Shown here piece after piece: positions 42,912-53,444 of a DNA stretch of 64,000 nt. The notes under the pieces were generated by a model. It saw nothing but the letters and a program-made list of their open reading frames with translations. It had not been told where the DNA came from and ran no database searches. Source of the DNA: Bemisia tabaci (Eukaryota; Arthropoda; Insecta; Hemiptera; Aleyrodidae); contig NC_092800.1 of the NCBI RefSeq assembly GCF_918797505.1, positions 3,782,001 through 3,846,000 on the forward strand. The letters are read 5' to 3'. Numbering within the stretch: position 1 is the stretch's first letter; each line of letters opens with the position of its first letter. Made by a program: the position numbers and the translations under genes.

Positions 42912-43016
42912 CATGATAAGCTGTTGGACCACAGATGAGCCAAAGCTGTTATCATTGCAGATCGTAGAACTTAATACGTAACATGCGCACTTAACTTCAA
43001 TAACTTCAGTCGATTT

Positions 43017-43270
43017 CTGAGGTGGTATGGAAAAACGCCTTATGAACCTTCAGGCCTTGCCAAATTTCGTGTGATAAAACACAAATTTCCTAGTAAACTT
43101 ATGAATATTTTCCTTCCAATTTTGCAGATAATTTAGTTGGCAATTTAACCTATAGTCCCTGGAAACTTCAAGGAAAAATATTAATATCTTTCCTGAAAAA
43201 TAAACATTTGATTGGAGGAAATTTGGCAACTCGAAAATGTTCATACGGAGTTCTCCCTAAGCACGGAAGG
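43017..43270. mobile_element. Family C MITE
   Basis: CTGAGGTGGTATGGAAAAAC at the left and GAGTTCTCCCTAAGCACGGAAGG at the right; CTTGCCAAATTTCG and GAAATTTGGCAAC inside. Confidence 0.65.
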
Positions 43271-43988
43271 TATGGTTTAAGCATGAAATTATATACATAC
43301 GTTTTGCCAGTGTAGCAAAAATATGTCAGAAACTCACCTGAAACAGAAAAAAAAGGATTTGATGAGTATCAAAGACAGAAAAGAATGATTTCGATTCAAT
43401 TAATGAAAAAATAAGGAGAGTGAAGATGGAATTAAAATGAAATCGACGTGAGTTTTAACTTTTAGAACCGCGTATTATTTACAAGAAAGTAGTGCAGGCT
43501 GATGAAGTGAGAGTCAGCAGTTTCCAGGACGAGTTCAATGGTAACATTACAGAAATGAAACGTCTCTCTGGGGTCATACCACGTTAAACTCAAAATCAGG
43601 GATAAAACTAAATGAATGAGGGCCGACTAACGCCGACCCATTCGAGATAAAATAAAATGAGCTAGATGTATGGAAACGTCGACCTTACGGCCGGATTTCC
43701 AGTGACAAAACCTAAACGCCATTGGCACGCACCTAGGTACCAGCTTGAGGTGCAAAACACGCAAGATTCCTCCAAACATTCAACTACATTGGAAAATGTA
43801 GAGAGAGGAAAAGCACAAACCGCAATTGAGCAGTTGGCACATAATTCCTGCCAGGCATTTGATAAGATCATATTTTAATGTCATGGAAAAGTTGGGCTTA
43901 AAAGATCAAAAAGTACGAAACTCCGGATGAGTGGCTACGACACAGCGCAGAGAAGTTCGCCGCACACGGGTCCTCGTTCTTGATTCCG
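43271..43988. other. Unassigned stretch
   Basis: Overlapping plus and minus frames at 43662-43878 have no recognised motif. No repeat copy found. Confidence 0.3.
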
Positions 43989-44223
43989 CACACTGGACAG
44001 GATCAATAGGATAAGTCGAACAAATTTGGAAACTTAAAAAGCTTATAACTCCGTTCATACAAAACTTTGAGGTTCTAAAAGTGGTTCTATTGGTATCCTC
44101 GTGAAATTTTCCCCTAGACGCACCTCTTAATTTTTAAAATGTGGCAAAATTAACATCAAAATTAGTAGTTTTGGTCAAAAACTTCATGCCCTGGGACCTC
44201 TCGGATTGACTCGATCCACCGTG
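43989..44223. mobile_element. Family M Transib-like MITE with TTCCG duplication
   Basis: CACACTGGACAGGATCAATA at the left and TTGACTCGATCCACCGTG at the right. TTCCG flanks both sides (43984-43988 and 44224-44228). At the left end the heptamer-like CACACTG is followed after 23 bases by AACAAATTT. Confidence 0.8.
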
Positions 44224-44233
44224 TTCCGGTGTC

Positions 44234-44726
44234 GTACCCAAAAGATCTGTAAGCGTAGAGCAGGGTGAAAGGAAAATTCAATGACGCTTTACGTAATGTA
44301 AACCGTGCGTCAAACTTAAGTTGCACGTCTAATACCTAATCATTAAACCGAATCACGACATATTGACTATCAGGTGACGGTGCGTTCGTGCCGGGATTTT
44401 TCTTTTCAATAAATAAAAGCACTCTCTTTCAATACAGAAGTTATGATTCGTGCCTAGCAAGTCTACAAAAAAAGCCAACGATTATAGCGTTCAGTTTAGA
44501 AAATTTACACGTGAAAAAAGAGCTGAAGCAAAGATATGATAACGGCAGGAGCAAAGTCAATTAAAGCGAAAGGTCACACTGTTTTGAGTGCTCACTGACC
44601 ACTTTTTAAGTGTGACAGTTTACGACTACTCAGTAGTAACCCAAGGTTGACATACGGTTTACATAACGTAAAGCATGATCGAATTTTCCTTTCACCCAGT
44701 TTAACTTTTACAGATCTTTTGGATAC
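44234..44726. mobile_element. Family N MITE-like element
   Basis: GTACCCAAAAGATCTGTAAG faces CTTTTACAGATCTTTTGGATAC, and GTGAAAGGAAAATTC with ACGTAATGTAAACCGT pair with their inverses at the right. TIRs are about 75 bases. It starts ten bases after a Transib-like copy. Confidence 0.65.
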
Positions 44727-44744
44727 TAAACCAATAACTCCACT

Positions 44745-44885
44745 TAAAATCACCGCTGAGACATTTCCCCTATCAATAAAAAGATTAGAAGTACTGCAAA
44801 ATCAGCTCTTTGAACACTCTTAGATGAAACGATAAAAAATTTGCGTGCAAATTCTCCATTAATTAGTGACACCATGAAGTTTTCA
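44745..44885. repeat. Family G fragment
   Basis: GCAAAATCAGCTCTTTGAAC and GATAAAAAATTTGCGTGCAA match 55270-55340 (GAAATCAGCTCTTTAAGCC, AATAAAAAATTTGCATGCAA). The CRE-like core is absent. Confidence 0.55.
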
Positions 44886-44915
44886 TTTTAGAAGGTAACA
44901 CGTGCTTGCGCCCAT

Positions 44916-45083
44916 CAGTGGTGTGATCGAATGGTCGATTATCGATATTTCCCCATTTGAAGGTATGGTGAAGAATCGATTATTAAGGTGTTCGTGACGA
45001 ACACCCTGTTCATCGATCTTTTTCCATAGGTTTAAAGGGCAGATAAATCGATATATCGTAAAGTACGCCACGCCACGCCAATG
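44916..45083. mobile_element. Family B hAT-like MITE with exact 8-bp duplication
   Basis: CAGTGGTGTGATCGAATGG to CACGCCACGCCAATG, with GCGCCCAT on both sides (44908-44915 and 45084-45091). The centre has GGTGTTCGTGACGAACACC. Confidence 0.9.
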
Positions 45084-45091
45084 GCGCCCAT

Positions 45092-45205
45092 TTTAAATAC
45101 CAATGCCAAGGAATCAATACCAGGTATGTGCTGGTTACACGCTCATTTAAAATACCAATGCCAAGGAATCAATACCAGGTATGTGCTGGTTACACGCTCA
45201 AATTT
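45092..45205 (+). repeat. Direct tandem repeat, period 54 bases, two copies
   Basis: AATACCAATGCCAAGGAATC begins at 45097 and again at 45151, and both copies end CTGGTTACACGCTC. The second copy overlaps the start of family T, so T's terminal sequence was duplicated with its flank. Confidence 0.75.
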
Positions 45206-45477
45206 CCATCAATTTCCGAACAAATGGTGACTGGTGCGCGCACTATCTACCATCAAAATTCTGCGGCCTGCAAAAATTTGACGTTAGATGATGGAGCTGA
45301 GGGGCTCATCCTTCATCTGATTTCCACACAACCGTGCTTATTTCATGCTTATTTCATACTTATTTCAATCAACACGCTGTTTTAATTAATTTTACTCATC
45401 AATCTGGATAACTCTCGATCGCCATCTTGGTCATCATTTTGATCGGAATTTGACGGAAATTTGAGCGTGTAACCAGG
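45185..45477. mobile_element. Family T MITE-like element
   Basis: CTGGTTACACGCTCAAATTT at the left and AAATTTGAGCGTGTAACCAG at the right are inverted, followed inward by CCATCAATTTCCG and CGGAATTTGACGG. No coding capacity. Confidence 0.65.
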
Positions 45478-45818
45478 CCATTACCAAAAAAATAGCGTTT
45501 CAACGAGAAAGTCAAACGCAGAAATTAATTTTGCGAATAGAAGGAAGTAACACGAAACTTTCTCGATGTTTCGGCGACCTTTGGGGCGACAACTGGGCCC
45601 AAATCCAGTGCTACCAACTATCAGTGCATTCTACGATTTTACCTACACGGGTGTCGAGTATTTTCTCGCCGAAAGTGGCAACACCACTCGAATCAAAGCC
45701 GGTCACTACAGCCGAATCGATTCAATCCTATTCCGCGACGCCGATATCTCAACTCCAGAGCGCTAAAACTTGTTTCCCCCTCTCCCTCGCCCTGACATGC
45801 CACTCCATTCCGAGACCC
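45478..45818. other. Unassigned stretch
   Basis: Plus-strand frames at 45531-45875 and 45566-45766 overlap; neither is recognised, and the longer one runs into family B. Confidence 0.3.
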
Positions 45819-45982
45819 CAGTGGCGTGGCGCGAATGATCGATTATCGATATCTCGCCATTTAAACCTATGGTAAAGAATCGATTATTCAGGTGTTTGCT
45901 GCGAACACCCTGTTTATCGATCCTTTCTCATAGGTTTAAATGGCGAAGCAATCGATGTATCGCAAAGCACGCCACGCCACTG
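45819..45982. mobile_element. Family B hAT-like MITE with exact 8-bp duplication
   Basis: CAGTGGCGTGGCGCGAATG to CACGCCACGCCACTG, with CGAGACCC on both sides (45811-45818 and 45983-45990). This is the best reference copy of the family. Confidence 0.92.
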
Positions 45983-46199
45983 CGAGACCCCTACCACTTC
46001 CTTAGGATGCCCGAGCTACAAGGAAAACTCTCCGATTGACTCGTTGACGGATGTTCTGCTTTGGCGGAAACTTGAGCTGGGCAACACCAACAAAAACAAA
46101 CCCAAAAAAAGAGACAAGTATACTTGGAAAGGCAAACACATTTTTTTTAAAAAAAATAATAATAAAAATTCTGAAAGAGGGATTTGAAAGGATGAAAAT

Positions 46200-46351
46200 C
46201 AGTGACGCCGCGTGCTTTGCGATAAATCGATTGATCTATGGAAAAAGATCGGTAAACTTGGTATTCGCAGCGAACACCTTGATAATCGATTCATTACCAT
46301 ATCTTCCAATGGGGAAACATCGATAAATCGATCGTTCTTTTCTCACCACTG
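46200..46351. mobile_element. Family B hAT-like MITE, diverged
   Basis: CAGTGACGCCGCGTGCTTTG to TTTTCTCACCACTG, with GTATTCGCAGCGAACACC at the centre. No clear duplication. Confidence 0.65.
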
Positions 46352-46897
46352 CTAGTTTAAACGGGCGGCAAAATACGGATTTATTACGAAATATGCGTTC
46401 AAAACTGCCAGGGAACGCCCAGAATCTGATGAGGTTCAAGTGTGGAAATCCCCTTGTAATGATCATAGAAATTTCGATTGGGAATACATTTAGTAAAACG
46501 CAGCCGAAATTTTCGGCTCATTCAAGAGAAACATGTTTGCTATCAGTTTCCGCCGGCAGACAGTTGTTTCATGGATGAGCAAGAAATAGTGGTTGATTAT
46601 TGCAAAATTTGACCTATTTACAAATGGGAAATTAAGTCAAGTAAAAGGAGCTTACAGGGCATAAGATACGATAATGCCGCGAACATCGATTCAAAATCCG
46701 CCCGAATAATAATCAGTCTATGGTAAACCGACCATTACTACAATCTCCTGAACCCTGGAATGAAGGCATTCTTATCCAATTTAGAGCTCATCTGAGCATT
46801 TCCGTGTTGAGTTCCGATTCCAAACGATGAAATCAAGATCACCAAGTGCTGTCGCTGCGAGGAAAATTTCACCAATCGAGACGAAATCTCTCCTGAG
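46352..46897. other. Unassigned stretch with a family O fragment
   Basis: AGAAACATGTTTGCTATCAG and GAGCAAGAAATAGTGGTTG with TTATTGCAAAATTTG (about 46527-46615) form the right half of a family O repeat. The rest is unassigned. Confidence 0.4.
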
Positions 46898-47150
46898 CTT
46901 CCGTGCTAAGGCAGAACGCCGTATGAACATATGAAAGTTGCCAAATTCATCTAGATAAAACATGTATTCTTGAGAAAAGATATGCATATTTTTCCTGGAT
47001 TTTCTCAGCTATTTGAGGTAAAATTTCGAAGAAAATTATCCGAAAATTTAGAAGAAATTTACTCACGATTTCCCGAGTGAATTCGTGTTTTATTGAAGAA
47101 AATATGGCAACGTTTAAAGTCTCATACGGTGTTTTCCCTCAGTGCGGCAG
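46898..47150. mobile_element. Family C MITE
   Basis: CTTCCGTGCTAAGGCAGAAC at the left and GTGTTTTCCCTCAGTGCGGCAG at the right. The arms read GTTGCCAAATTCATC and GAAAATATGGCAACG. Confidence 0.7.
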
Positions 47151-47182
47151 CGGCAGCGAGTGACTCTGGCTCTTGGACGTCG

Positions 47183-47911
47183 CTCGGTGGATCGAGTCAA
47201 TTGGAGAGAGGTCGGACATGAAAATTTTTGACTAAAACTGCAAATTTTGATGTTCATTTCGTCACATTTTAAACATCAAGAGGTGCTGTAAGAAGGAAAT
47301 TTCACGAGAAAACCAATGCAACCACTTTAAGAACCTCAAAATTTTGTATAAACGGAGTTATGAGCGTTTAAAGTTTCCGAATTACGTCTGGCCTCTCATA
47401 TTGACACAATAGGAGAGGTCGAACAAAATTTAGAAACATTGAAAGCTTACAACTCCGTTTAAACAAAATTGTAAGGTTCTATAAGTGGTTCCATTGGTTT
47501 CCTCGTACAATTTTCTCCAGTGGCACCTCTTACAGTTTTAAAATGTGAGGAAATAGACATAAAAATTTGCATTTTTGGTCAAAAATTTCACAGGGTGTTT
47601 AGTATTTTGTAATTTTTAAAAATCCTGATATTTTCCTGATTTTTCCTGATATTTTATAAACTGATTTTTTAATTTTGAAAATTCCTGAAATTTTCCTGAT
47701 TTTTCTCGACTCCTGGCACGATAGGCAAAAAGCAGTAAGACTTTCTCCACTGAGGAGATTCGCGTAAGAAACATTCCTGATAAAACGTCCGATTTTTACA
47801 ATTTTCCTGATTTTTTCCTGATCGGCCAGAATTCCTGATATTTTCCGGTTTTTCCTGATGCTAGACACCCCGTTTCATGTCCGACTTCTCTAATTGACCC
47901 GATCCACAGTG
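47183..47911. mobile_element. Dimeric family M Transib-like element containing a family E insertion
   Basis: CGTCG flanks the whole unit (47178-47182 and 47912-47916). The first monomer runs from CTCGGTGGATCGAGTCAATT to about 47400. A second follows head to head through CCTCTCATATTGACACAATAGGAGAGG and ends GATCCACAGTG. The second is interrupted by family E (47591-47872). The outer left heptamer is degraded (CTCGGTG) and the outer right one reads CACTGTG. Confidence 0.75.
47591..47872. mobile_element. Family E element nested in the Transib-like dimer
   Basis: CAGGGTGTTTAGTATTTTG at the left and GATGCTAGACACCCCG at the right, flanked by TTTCA on both sides (47586-47590 and 47873-47877). Removing it restores the M sequence AAAAATTTCATGTCCGAC. 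Its body consists of TTTTCCTGAT-type repeats. Confidence 0.8.
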
Positions 47912-47916
47912 CGTCG

Positions 47917-48273
47917 GTGCGGGGGATCCCGAGTCTGGCGAAAAGCCAACCAAAACATCGGGTAATTCCTCGAGAGCGCCCGCTCATTGTTCCGACCCGA
48001 AGACGCTGGGCGTTAGTAAATAACGCGCTAACGATCCGGCCCGAAATCCGAGTTCCGTCTCCTGCCTGTTCCGGGGAGCGTTTACGACTTGGAAATGAAG
48101 TCGACGGGCCGCGGCTGGAGCTCCCCGAAGTGAGAAGTGGAAAATTGAAAGGGTATTATCCGGGAAGCTCCGCCGAACCGACGACGACGGAATAATCCTC
48201 GCTCGATCGCGTTCGCCGAAGGAATCCGCGATAATAACCCGACCGAAACCTCGTTAGAGTCTCGAAGATCGAG
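47917..48273. other. GC-rich, CpG-rich single-copy island
   Basis: A short plus-strand frame crosses it without recognised motifs. Two Transib-like elements flank it, each inserted at CGNCG sites. Confidence 0.3.
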
Positions 48274-48278
48274 CGCCG

Positions 48279-48511
48279 CACAGTGGATCGAGTCAATGGG
48301 AAGGGTAGCACATGAAATTTTTGACTAAAACTGCAAATTTTTATGTTTACTTCGACACATTTTACAGTTCAAGAGGAAACTCTACAGGAAAATTTTACGA
48401 GGGAACCAATAAAACCACTTGTAGAACCTCAAATTTTTACATAAACGGAGTTATAAGCGTTTAAAGTTTCCTAATTTTGTCCGACCTCTCCTATTGACTC
48501 GATCCACTGTG
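48279..48511. mobile_element. Family M Transib-like MITE with CGCCG duplication
   Basis: CACAGTGGATCGAGTCAATG to TTGACTCGATCCACTGTG, flanked by CGCCG (48274-48278 and 48512-48516). Read from the right end, CACAGTG is followed after exactly 23 bases by GACAAAATT. No coding capacity. Confidence 0.85.
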
Positions 48512-48596
48512 CGCCGCGCAGTCGATAGGAGTCGGTCTCGAAGGACTAAAAATATGTTGATATCCAGAGAAAGGGAAAATCGTGTTTCGACAATTA

Positions 48597-49104
48597 ATGG
48601 AGATGTTGTATGTATGAGGAATTTGAAGTTTGACTACAGATTTTCATGTAAAAGTTCGCGAGAAACACGATGGTGCCACTGGTTTTCTCTGAAATCAACT
48701 CCTAAGCTCAAAAAAAGCTCTCAAGTTGAGGCCAAAGTGGAGGGGATATCCCACCCTACCCTGAGAGTCCACCTCTCCATCAAGACAAACTCTCCATGTG
48801 AAGATAAGGAGCAAATACATTAGTAGTGATGCCGTGTTTTCAATTTTTGAGTCCCCAAATAAAGTGGCAGCCCTGTCGATGTATTTGCTCCATATCTTTG
48901 CACGGAGAGTTCGTCTTGATGTAGAGGTGGACTCTCAGGATAGCGTGGGATATTCCCTCCATTTTGGCCTCAACTTGAGAGCTTTTTTTGAGCTTGGAAG
49001 TTGATTTCAGAGGAAACCAGTGGCACCACGTGTTTCTCGCGAACTTTTACATAAGAATCAACAGTTAAATCCCAAATTCCTCACACATGCAACATCTCCA
49101 TTAA
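48597..49104. mobile_element. Family K palindromic element
   Basis: ATGGAGATGTTG to CAACATCTCCAT, with arms matching 39034-39541. TTAA flanks the symmetric part here, but not the other full copy, so it is not treated as a duplication. Confidence 0.75.
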
Positions 49105-49224
49105 TTGAGACGCATGGAGTAGTCGATGGTCAAAAGTGACAGGAATCATCCGGAGGGAAAGTTAACGCCCTCCGAGGTAGTGATGTTATTCCCCACGGAT
49201 TGGAGGAATAGCGCGTCATTTCTT

Positions 49225-49445
49225 TATTGCTTCTTATGAGGGTTCTTAAGGAGCTGATTTCAAAGTATTTTTAAAAAATTTTCCTGATAAAGGAAACAGC
49301 GTAAAAATATATTTAAAAGCAAGGAGATGCACCGCCCAGTAACGACATCTGGCGGCATTGCCCATTTTAACACATGTATTCTGGCAAATTAGTCATGTTG
49401 TCATATCTCCTCCGATAATTGAGCAAAATCCCTCACATTTCTTCG
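49225..49445. repeat. Family G dispersed repeat
   Basis: AAGGAGCTGATTTCAAAGTA, ACCGCCCAGTAACGACATCT and GGCGGCATTGCCCATTTTAA match 22440-22740 block by block. Confidence 0.55.
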
Positions 49446-49499
49446 GCGAGTCCAACTAGATTTTTGCCCATGAAGCTGCCTTTACCTACATCGAAATGA

Positions 49500-49580
49500 G
49501 GGAACACCTTAGCAATCGATCCTTTACGATAGCTTCAAATTGGGAAATATCGATAATCGATCATTCACGCCTCGCCATTG
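49500..49580. mobile_element. Family B hAT-like MITE, right half only
   Basis: Begins at GGAACACCTTAGCAATCGATCC, then TTTACGATAGCTTCAAATTG and CACGCCTCGCCATTG. Confidence 0.6.
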
Positions 49581-50936
49581 CATGGTTACAACGGTGAATG
49601 CCGCCATGAAGCGCGTTTCGAAAAGCCATGATTTCATTCACGATTGGACGGTTCTGAATACTTTTTTTGTTTGTTAATCTACGACTCCATAAATATCAAC
49701 CGTCATTCGATGAAAAACACAGGAACAACTTGTTGATTTCAGAACATAGAAAAACTGAAAACCACGGTAGATTCTTTCATCTTTTAGCCTAGTAAAATGT
49801 GCAAACCATGACATACTTTAAGTCTCGTCGGCTACACACGGCCCTCTTAGCGCCAAATCGTCGCTAGGTGTGTCGTGATGTTTGACCAAATGGTTCGCTC
49901 TCGGTATCTAAACACGAACAGCTTTAACGGACAAAACAACAACTTGGATGCGCAATTTGCTACCAGTTTGGAGTTCGTTGGTTGGGACTGATATTCAGCT
50001 CGCACAAATGAAAATTTTTAGCATTACGTAATCGCTATGAGACCGGGAGACTTTCCGTTTAAGTAAGTGACGTTAATTATTAGGCAAAAGAAACGGGAGA
50101 AACATTTCCTGCCTTCTTTACCTTGGTTTTATTTTCCTGTCATGTGACTGGATTATGGATCAACGGAATGTAACACAGGGGGAGAAGAATTTGGACTCTC
50201 GCATCGTAATTTTGAGGCTCAGTGGGCGTGCGTTGCAATAGATTAGACATGATTAAGAAAACTGATACTAATTATGTAATTGTTGGCACGATCTTAAGGC
50301 AGCAACATCGACGATAAATCGTGGACTTCGTTCGAGTTTTTGGCACTGTAGGGACTGAGAATGAACAAAGAGGAGCTTCATCAACGAGCTAACACCATTT
50401 TGATTTATCTATCGGTAGACAACACACAGCACCTACCTACTGATTACGTACAGGCCTAGACGCTAGACGCACTGATTTGGTTTTCAGTACGCGTGCTGAC
50501 TAGCCTAATTTTAGCACATTGAACGAGCCTTCTCGTGTAAAAATAACCCTCAAAGAGATTTGATAATCGGATAAGAAAGAACAAAGGATCTCTCTCTATC
50601 GTTAGTAATGGAGATAACCCTGAATAATGCGTTGACTTCCTAATGCCACTAGGGAAGCACTTAATTTTAGGGGCAAGTCAAATGCATTAGTCAGACGCAC
50701 TTCGAGATGTGTTGCAACTGTCTAATTCGGCAAAACAAGGACAATACGACACAATCTTCAATACTGACAGTTATCATATAGAGGTCCAAAGAGCAAAGTT
50801 ACACCGGATAGAACTCATAGCCTACGAAACAAAGCAACTAGCCAAGAGAATTCGAAAGCAAAATACCTGCTTGCTGTGAAAGTAAATGATTGTTTGAGGA
50901 AACGAAGACGAAAGGTATCCAGATTTGACGGTGAAA
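49581..50936. other. Longest repeat-poor single-copy stretch
   Basis: I found no family copy in about 1.35 kb. No long frame is open on either strand. On the minus strand CAAGCAG/GTATTTTG near 50866-50880 is a possible donor for an exon to its right. Confidence 0.35.
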
Positions 50937-51860
50937 TTAATCCAAAAGGGTATCCAATAGGTGAGGGGCTTTATCCATAATCAGCACATATTCACAATCA
51001 CAGCCACTTTCCACAGAAACACAACAAAACCCGGATGATGAGGGCGAAATGCGGGTTAGGCGACTGACGGCCCACGACACCAATTTATCACAGAAAGGCG
51101 AAATTTCACTCAACTCCCGATGCGAAACGGATGCCAGATAGACACACAAGGCTCGGGGAAGCAGGAAAAACGCACGATCACACCCGGAGCGGCCGAAAAA
51201 ACCGATAAAAATTCACTGTATCCCGGCGAGGGGTGCGAAATTCGGGGACGAGCACTCGTACACCGAACGCGCAAACACGGTGGCACACAAATAATAATTA
51301 TAAGTCTTCGCACTTCGGATCCGAGCGCGAGGAGGCAAAGGCAGGGAAGAGCGTGTAATGCTCCTCGTGGGAGTGAGAGACGGGACTAAACCGCGCGCAC
51401 AAGAGAGACAAAACGAGACGTAACATAATATAGAAAGAACCCAACCGACTTGCCTCCAACTCAGAGGGGAATACAAATGTGAATGAGCTTCGGCCCGCGC
51501 GACGGAGACAGACGACGGAGGAGAGAGACGCCCGGATGCGGCGCACTCGCGGCGCGACGGAGATGGCGCTATCGGGGCCGCGATGAGAGGGAGCGAGAGA
51601 GACGGGCGCTGCCCACCGCGGGTGCGAGAGAGAATGCGCTATCGGAGACAGAGACGGGGAATATAGTTTGCTGTGGGTCGGAGCGAGACAGCAACACTCC
51701 CGGGCGCTCGGTTATCAGTCACGGCATGGCTGGCTCCGGCTCCGCGATATTACGAGAGCCGCGCTAGCAACGCCCAGGTTGAGGCCGGGCCGCCTCGGCG
51801 AGTGAGTACAAAGAGAAATTAGACATGCTGTGTGTTTCTCTCGCCGGAGGAGCCGGGATC
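50937..51860 (-). promoter_or_regulatory. Candidate CpG-rich promoter and 5' leader, strand uncertain
   Basis: About 51480-51800 is CpG-rich with many GAGAG groups and two copies of GCGCTATCGG. To its left, the minus strand reads like an insect 5' leader (GTG- and T-rich, with small upstream frames such as MDKAPHLLDTLLD), possibly ending at the donor near 50870. This is inference from composition. A promoter on the plus strand is also possible because of the TATA-like site at 51868. Confidence 0.3.
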
Positions 51861-51867
51861 GGAGGGG

Positions 51868-51875
51868 TATAAAAA
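51868..51875 (+). promoter_or_regulatory. TATA-like box
   Basis: GGGGTATAAAAACAAG follows the CpG- and GAGA-rich block. A start would be expected near 51900. No downstream exon is identified. Confidence 0.25.
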
Positions 51876-52003
51876 CAAGCTCTGATCTCGTGACGACATC
51901 CCTTTCGCTGGATACAAATTTCGAGTCGCCTTTTAAATAATTTATCGCGCGCTCGGATTGTCTAAATATCGCGCCGGAGATTGGTTTATCATCGGGAAAG
52001 TCG

Positions 52004-52257
52004 CTGCCATGCTGGGGGAAAAACGGCGTATGAATCTTCAAGCGTTGCCAAATTTCCCCTAGTAAATCACTAATTTTCAGGTAAATTGTAGGATATTTGT
52101 CTACAAATTTCTCAGATAAATATGCTTGTATTGTGATGTAGAAATCCTGAAAATTTCCAGGGAAAATAATCATAACTTTCCTCAAAAATAAGCATTTTAT
52201 CAAAGGAAATTTGGCAACTCTCGAATGATCATAAGGCGTTCTTCCTTAGCACGGCAG
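52004..52257. mobile_element. Family C MITE joined to family H
   Basis: CTGCCATGCTGGGGGAAAAAC to TTCTTCCTTAGCACGGCAG. Its right flank (AATTGTGTCAC) is the exact inverse of the left flank of the copy at 54010, whereas its left flank is unrelated. The right part of this copy therefore seems to have been duplicated together with H. Confidence 0.75.
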
Positions 52258-52548
52258 AATTGTGTCACTCCTCGTCGATATCTTCAGGAATCTGCACCTT
52301 TACCACAAATGAAACAGAATAGATGTTGCCCTTTGATCGAGGGGAAAACGGTTGAGCGGTGCTAACGGCAAGATTCGCCTTCAATTTTGCAAGTATGCAC
52401 CACGGGCTCCACCGCGTTCGAATAGTGGTATCAAGGCGCCTAACCCAAGTCCAGCCATTGATAGCCATTCACAAGATCTATATTTTACGAATATGAGTAG
52501 GAGTTGATTCTTTGTACATTCTAGACAATTAATGTTTTTTTCTAATTG
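52258..52548 (-). repeat. Family H repeat, unit 1
   Basis: Near-identical inverted copy of 53727-54009, and a direct copy of 57213-57445. On the minus strand it gives a frame ending VSFVVKVQIPEDIDEE, conserved with few changes in the inverted copy but missing its end in the third. It could derive from a real gene exon; I recognise no family. Confidence 0.7.
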
Positions 52549-52566
52549 TTCTTCCTTAGCACGGCA
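52549..52566. repeat. Isolated family C terminus
   Basis: TTCTTCCTTAGCACGGCAG, the right end of a C element with no body, directly abuts the H unit. H is thus bracketed by two C ends in the same orientation. Confidence 0.65.
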
Positions 52567-53055
52567 GAGTGGGAGAGGAGGCGATCGCGCCGCCACCCCC
52601 ACCCCTTCCCTTAATCGCAGCGGTTAAGGGCGAGTTGGAGTCCGAGACAAATGGATTGAATCTTTATTCGCGATTTATTGGTGAAATGAGGCGTTACGCC
52701 AGCGGCGCGGGAGAGTCGACGTTTTGACGGGTTGGCGTCTAAGCTCTTTTAAAGTTTTAGGAGCCTCCTTAAAGCCGCCCTCCCCGACGTGACTTCGGGG
52801 ATGAAGTAATTGGAGGGAGGCTCTCGTCTCCCGAGCGAGACTTGCGGGTCGGGTATGGGATAATATCTCTTTCCCCCGGTGAAAATCTAGATAACAGGCT
52901 GCTGTGTTTGAAATTGAGAAAAACACTTTTACACACGAAACTAGACTGCTGTTACTTCAGTAACTTACTGCTAGCTTTGCTCAGAAGGAGACCAGGATGA
53001 GCGAAAAAAAAGTTTTTTAACATATGTAATTCGCTTTCAGTTCTTTCATCCGCGT

Positions 53056-53056
<1 letters not shown>
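52567..53056. other. Unassigned stretch between H copies
   Basis: No gene or repeat recognised. Confidence 0.3.

Positions 53057-53096
<40 letters not shown>
53057..53096 (+). repeat. Poly-A tract, 40 bases
   Basis: Uninterrupted A run after GCGTC. It could be the tail of a retroposed sequence to its left, but no body or duplication was recognised. Confidence 0.75.
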
Positions 53097-53100
<4 letters not shown>

Positions 53101-53444
53101 CTTCCTCGCTGCGTGTATCTCAAGGCTAAAAACCCATAATCAAGATAATAAAATAATATACGGATTTGGCACGTAAGGGTATTTTGCAATATTGCTCTCT
53201 TCAATGGCACAGCGCGATACGACTTATTACTTACAATGCGTGTTGGTTTATTAGAAACATAGCTGATGATAAAAACAATTCCAGAAAATCGTTCATCGCA
53301 TTGGAACAATAACGCTTTACATCACTGTCACATTAACTTTGGCATGCATAATACACTACGTGTACTTAATACAAAAACTACTCAATATAATTACAGAATG
53401 ACATTCATTAACAAAATGTACGTAGTTTCTGCTCTCAGTTTAGC
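53097..53444. other. Unassigned AT-rich stretch
   Basis: No feature recognised. Confidence 0.3.

Noticed and set aside
42356..42955. 199-codon minus-strand frame
   Set aside because: It is made of family A and B sequence plus a short unassigned stretch.
48594..49104. TTAA on both sides of a K element (piggyBac signature)
   Set aside because: The other full K copy lacks TTAA and the bases are part of an extended inverted repeat, so it is probably chance.
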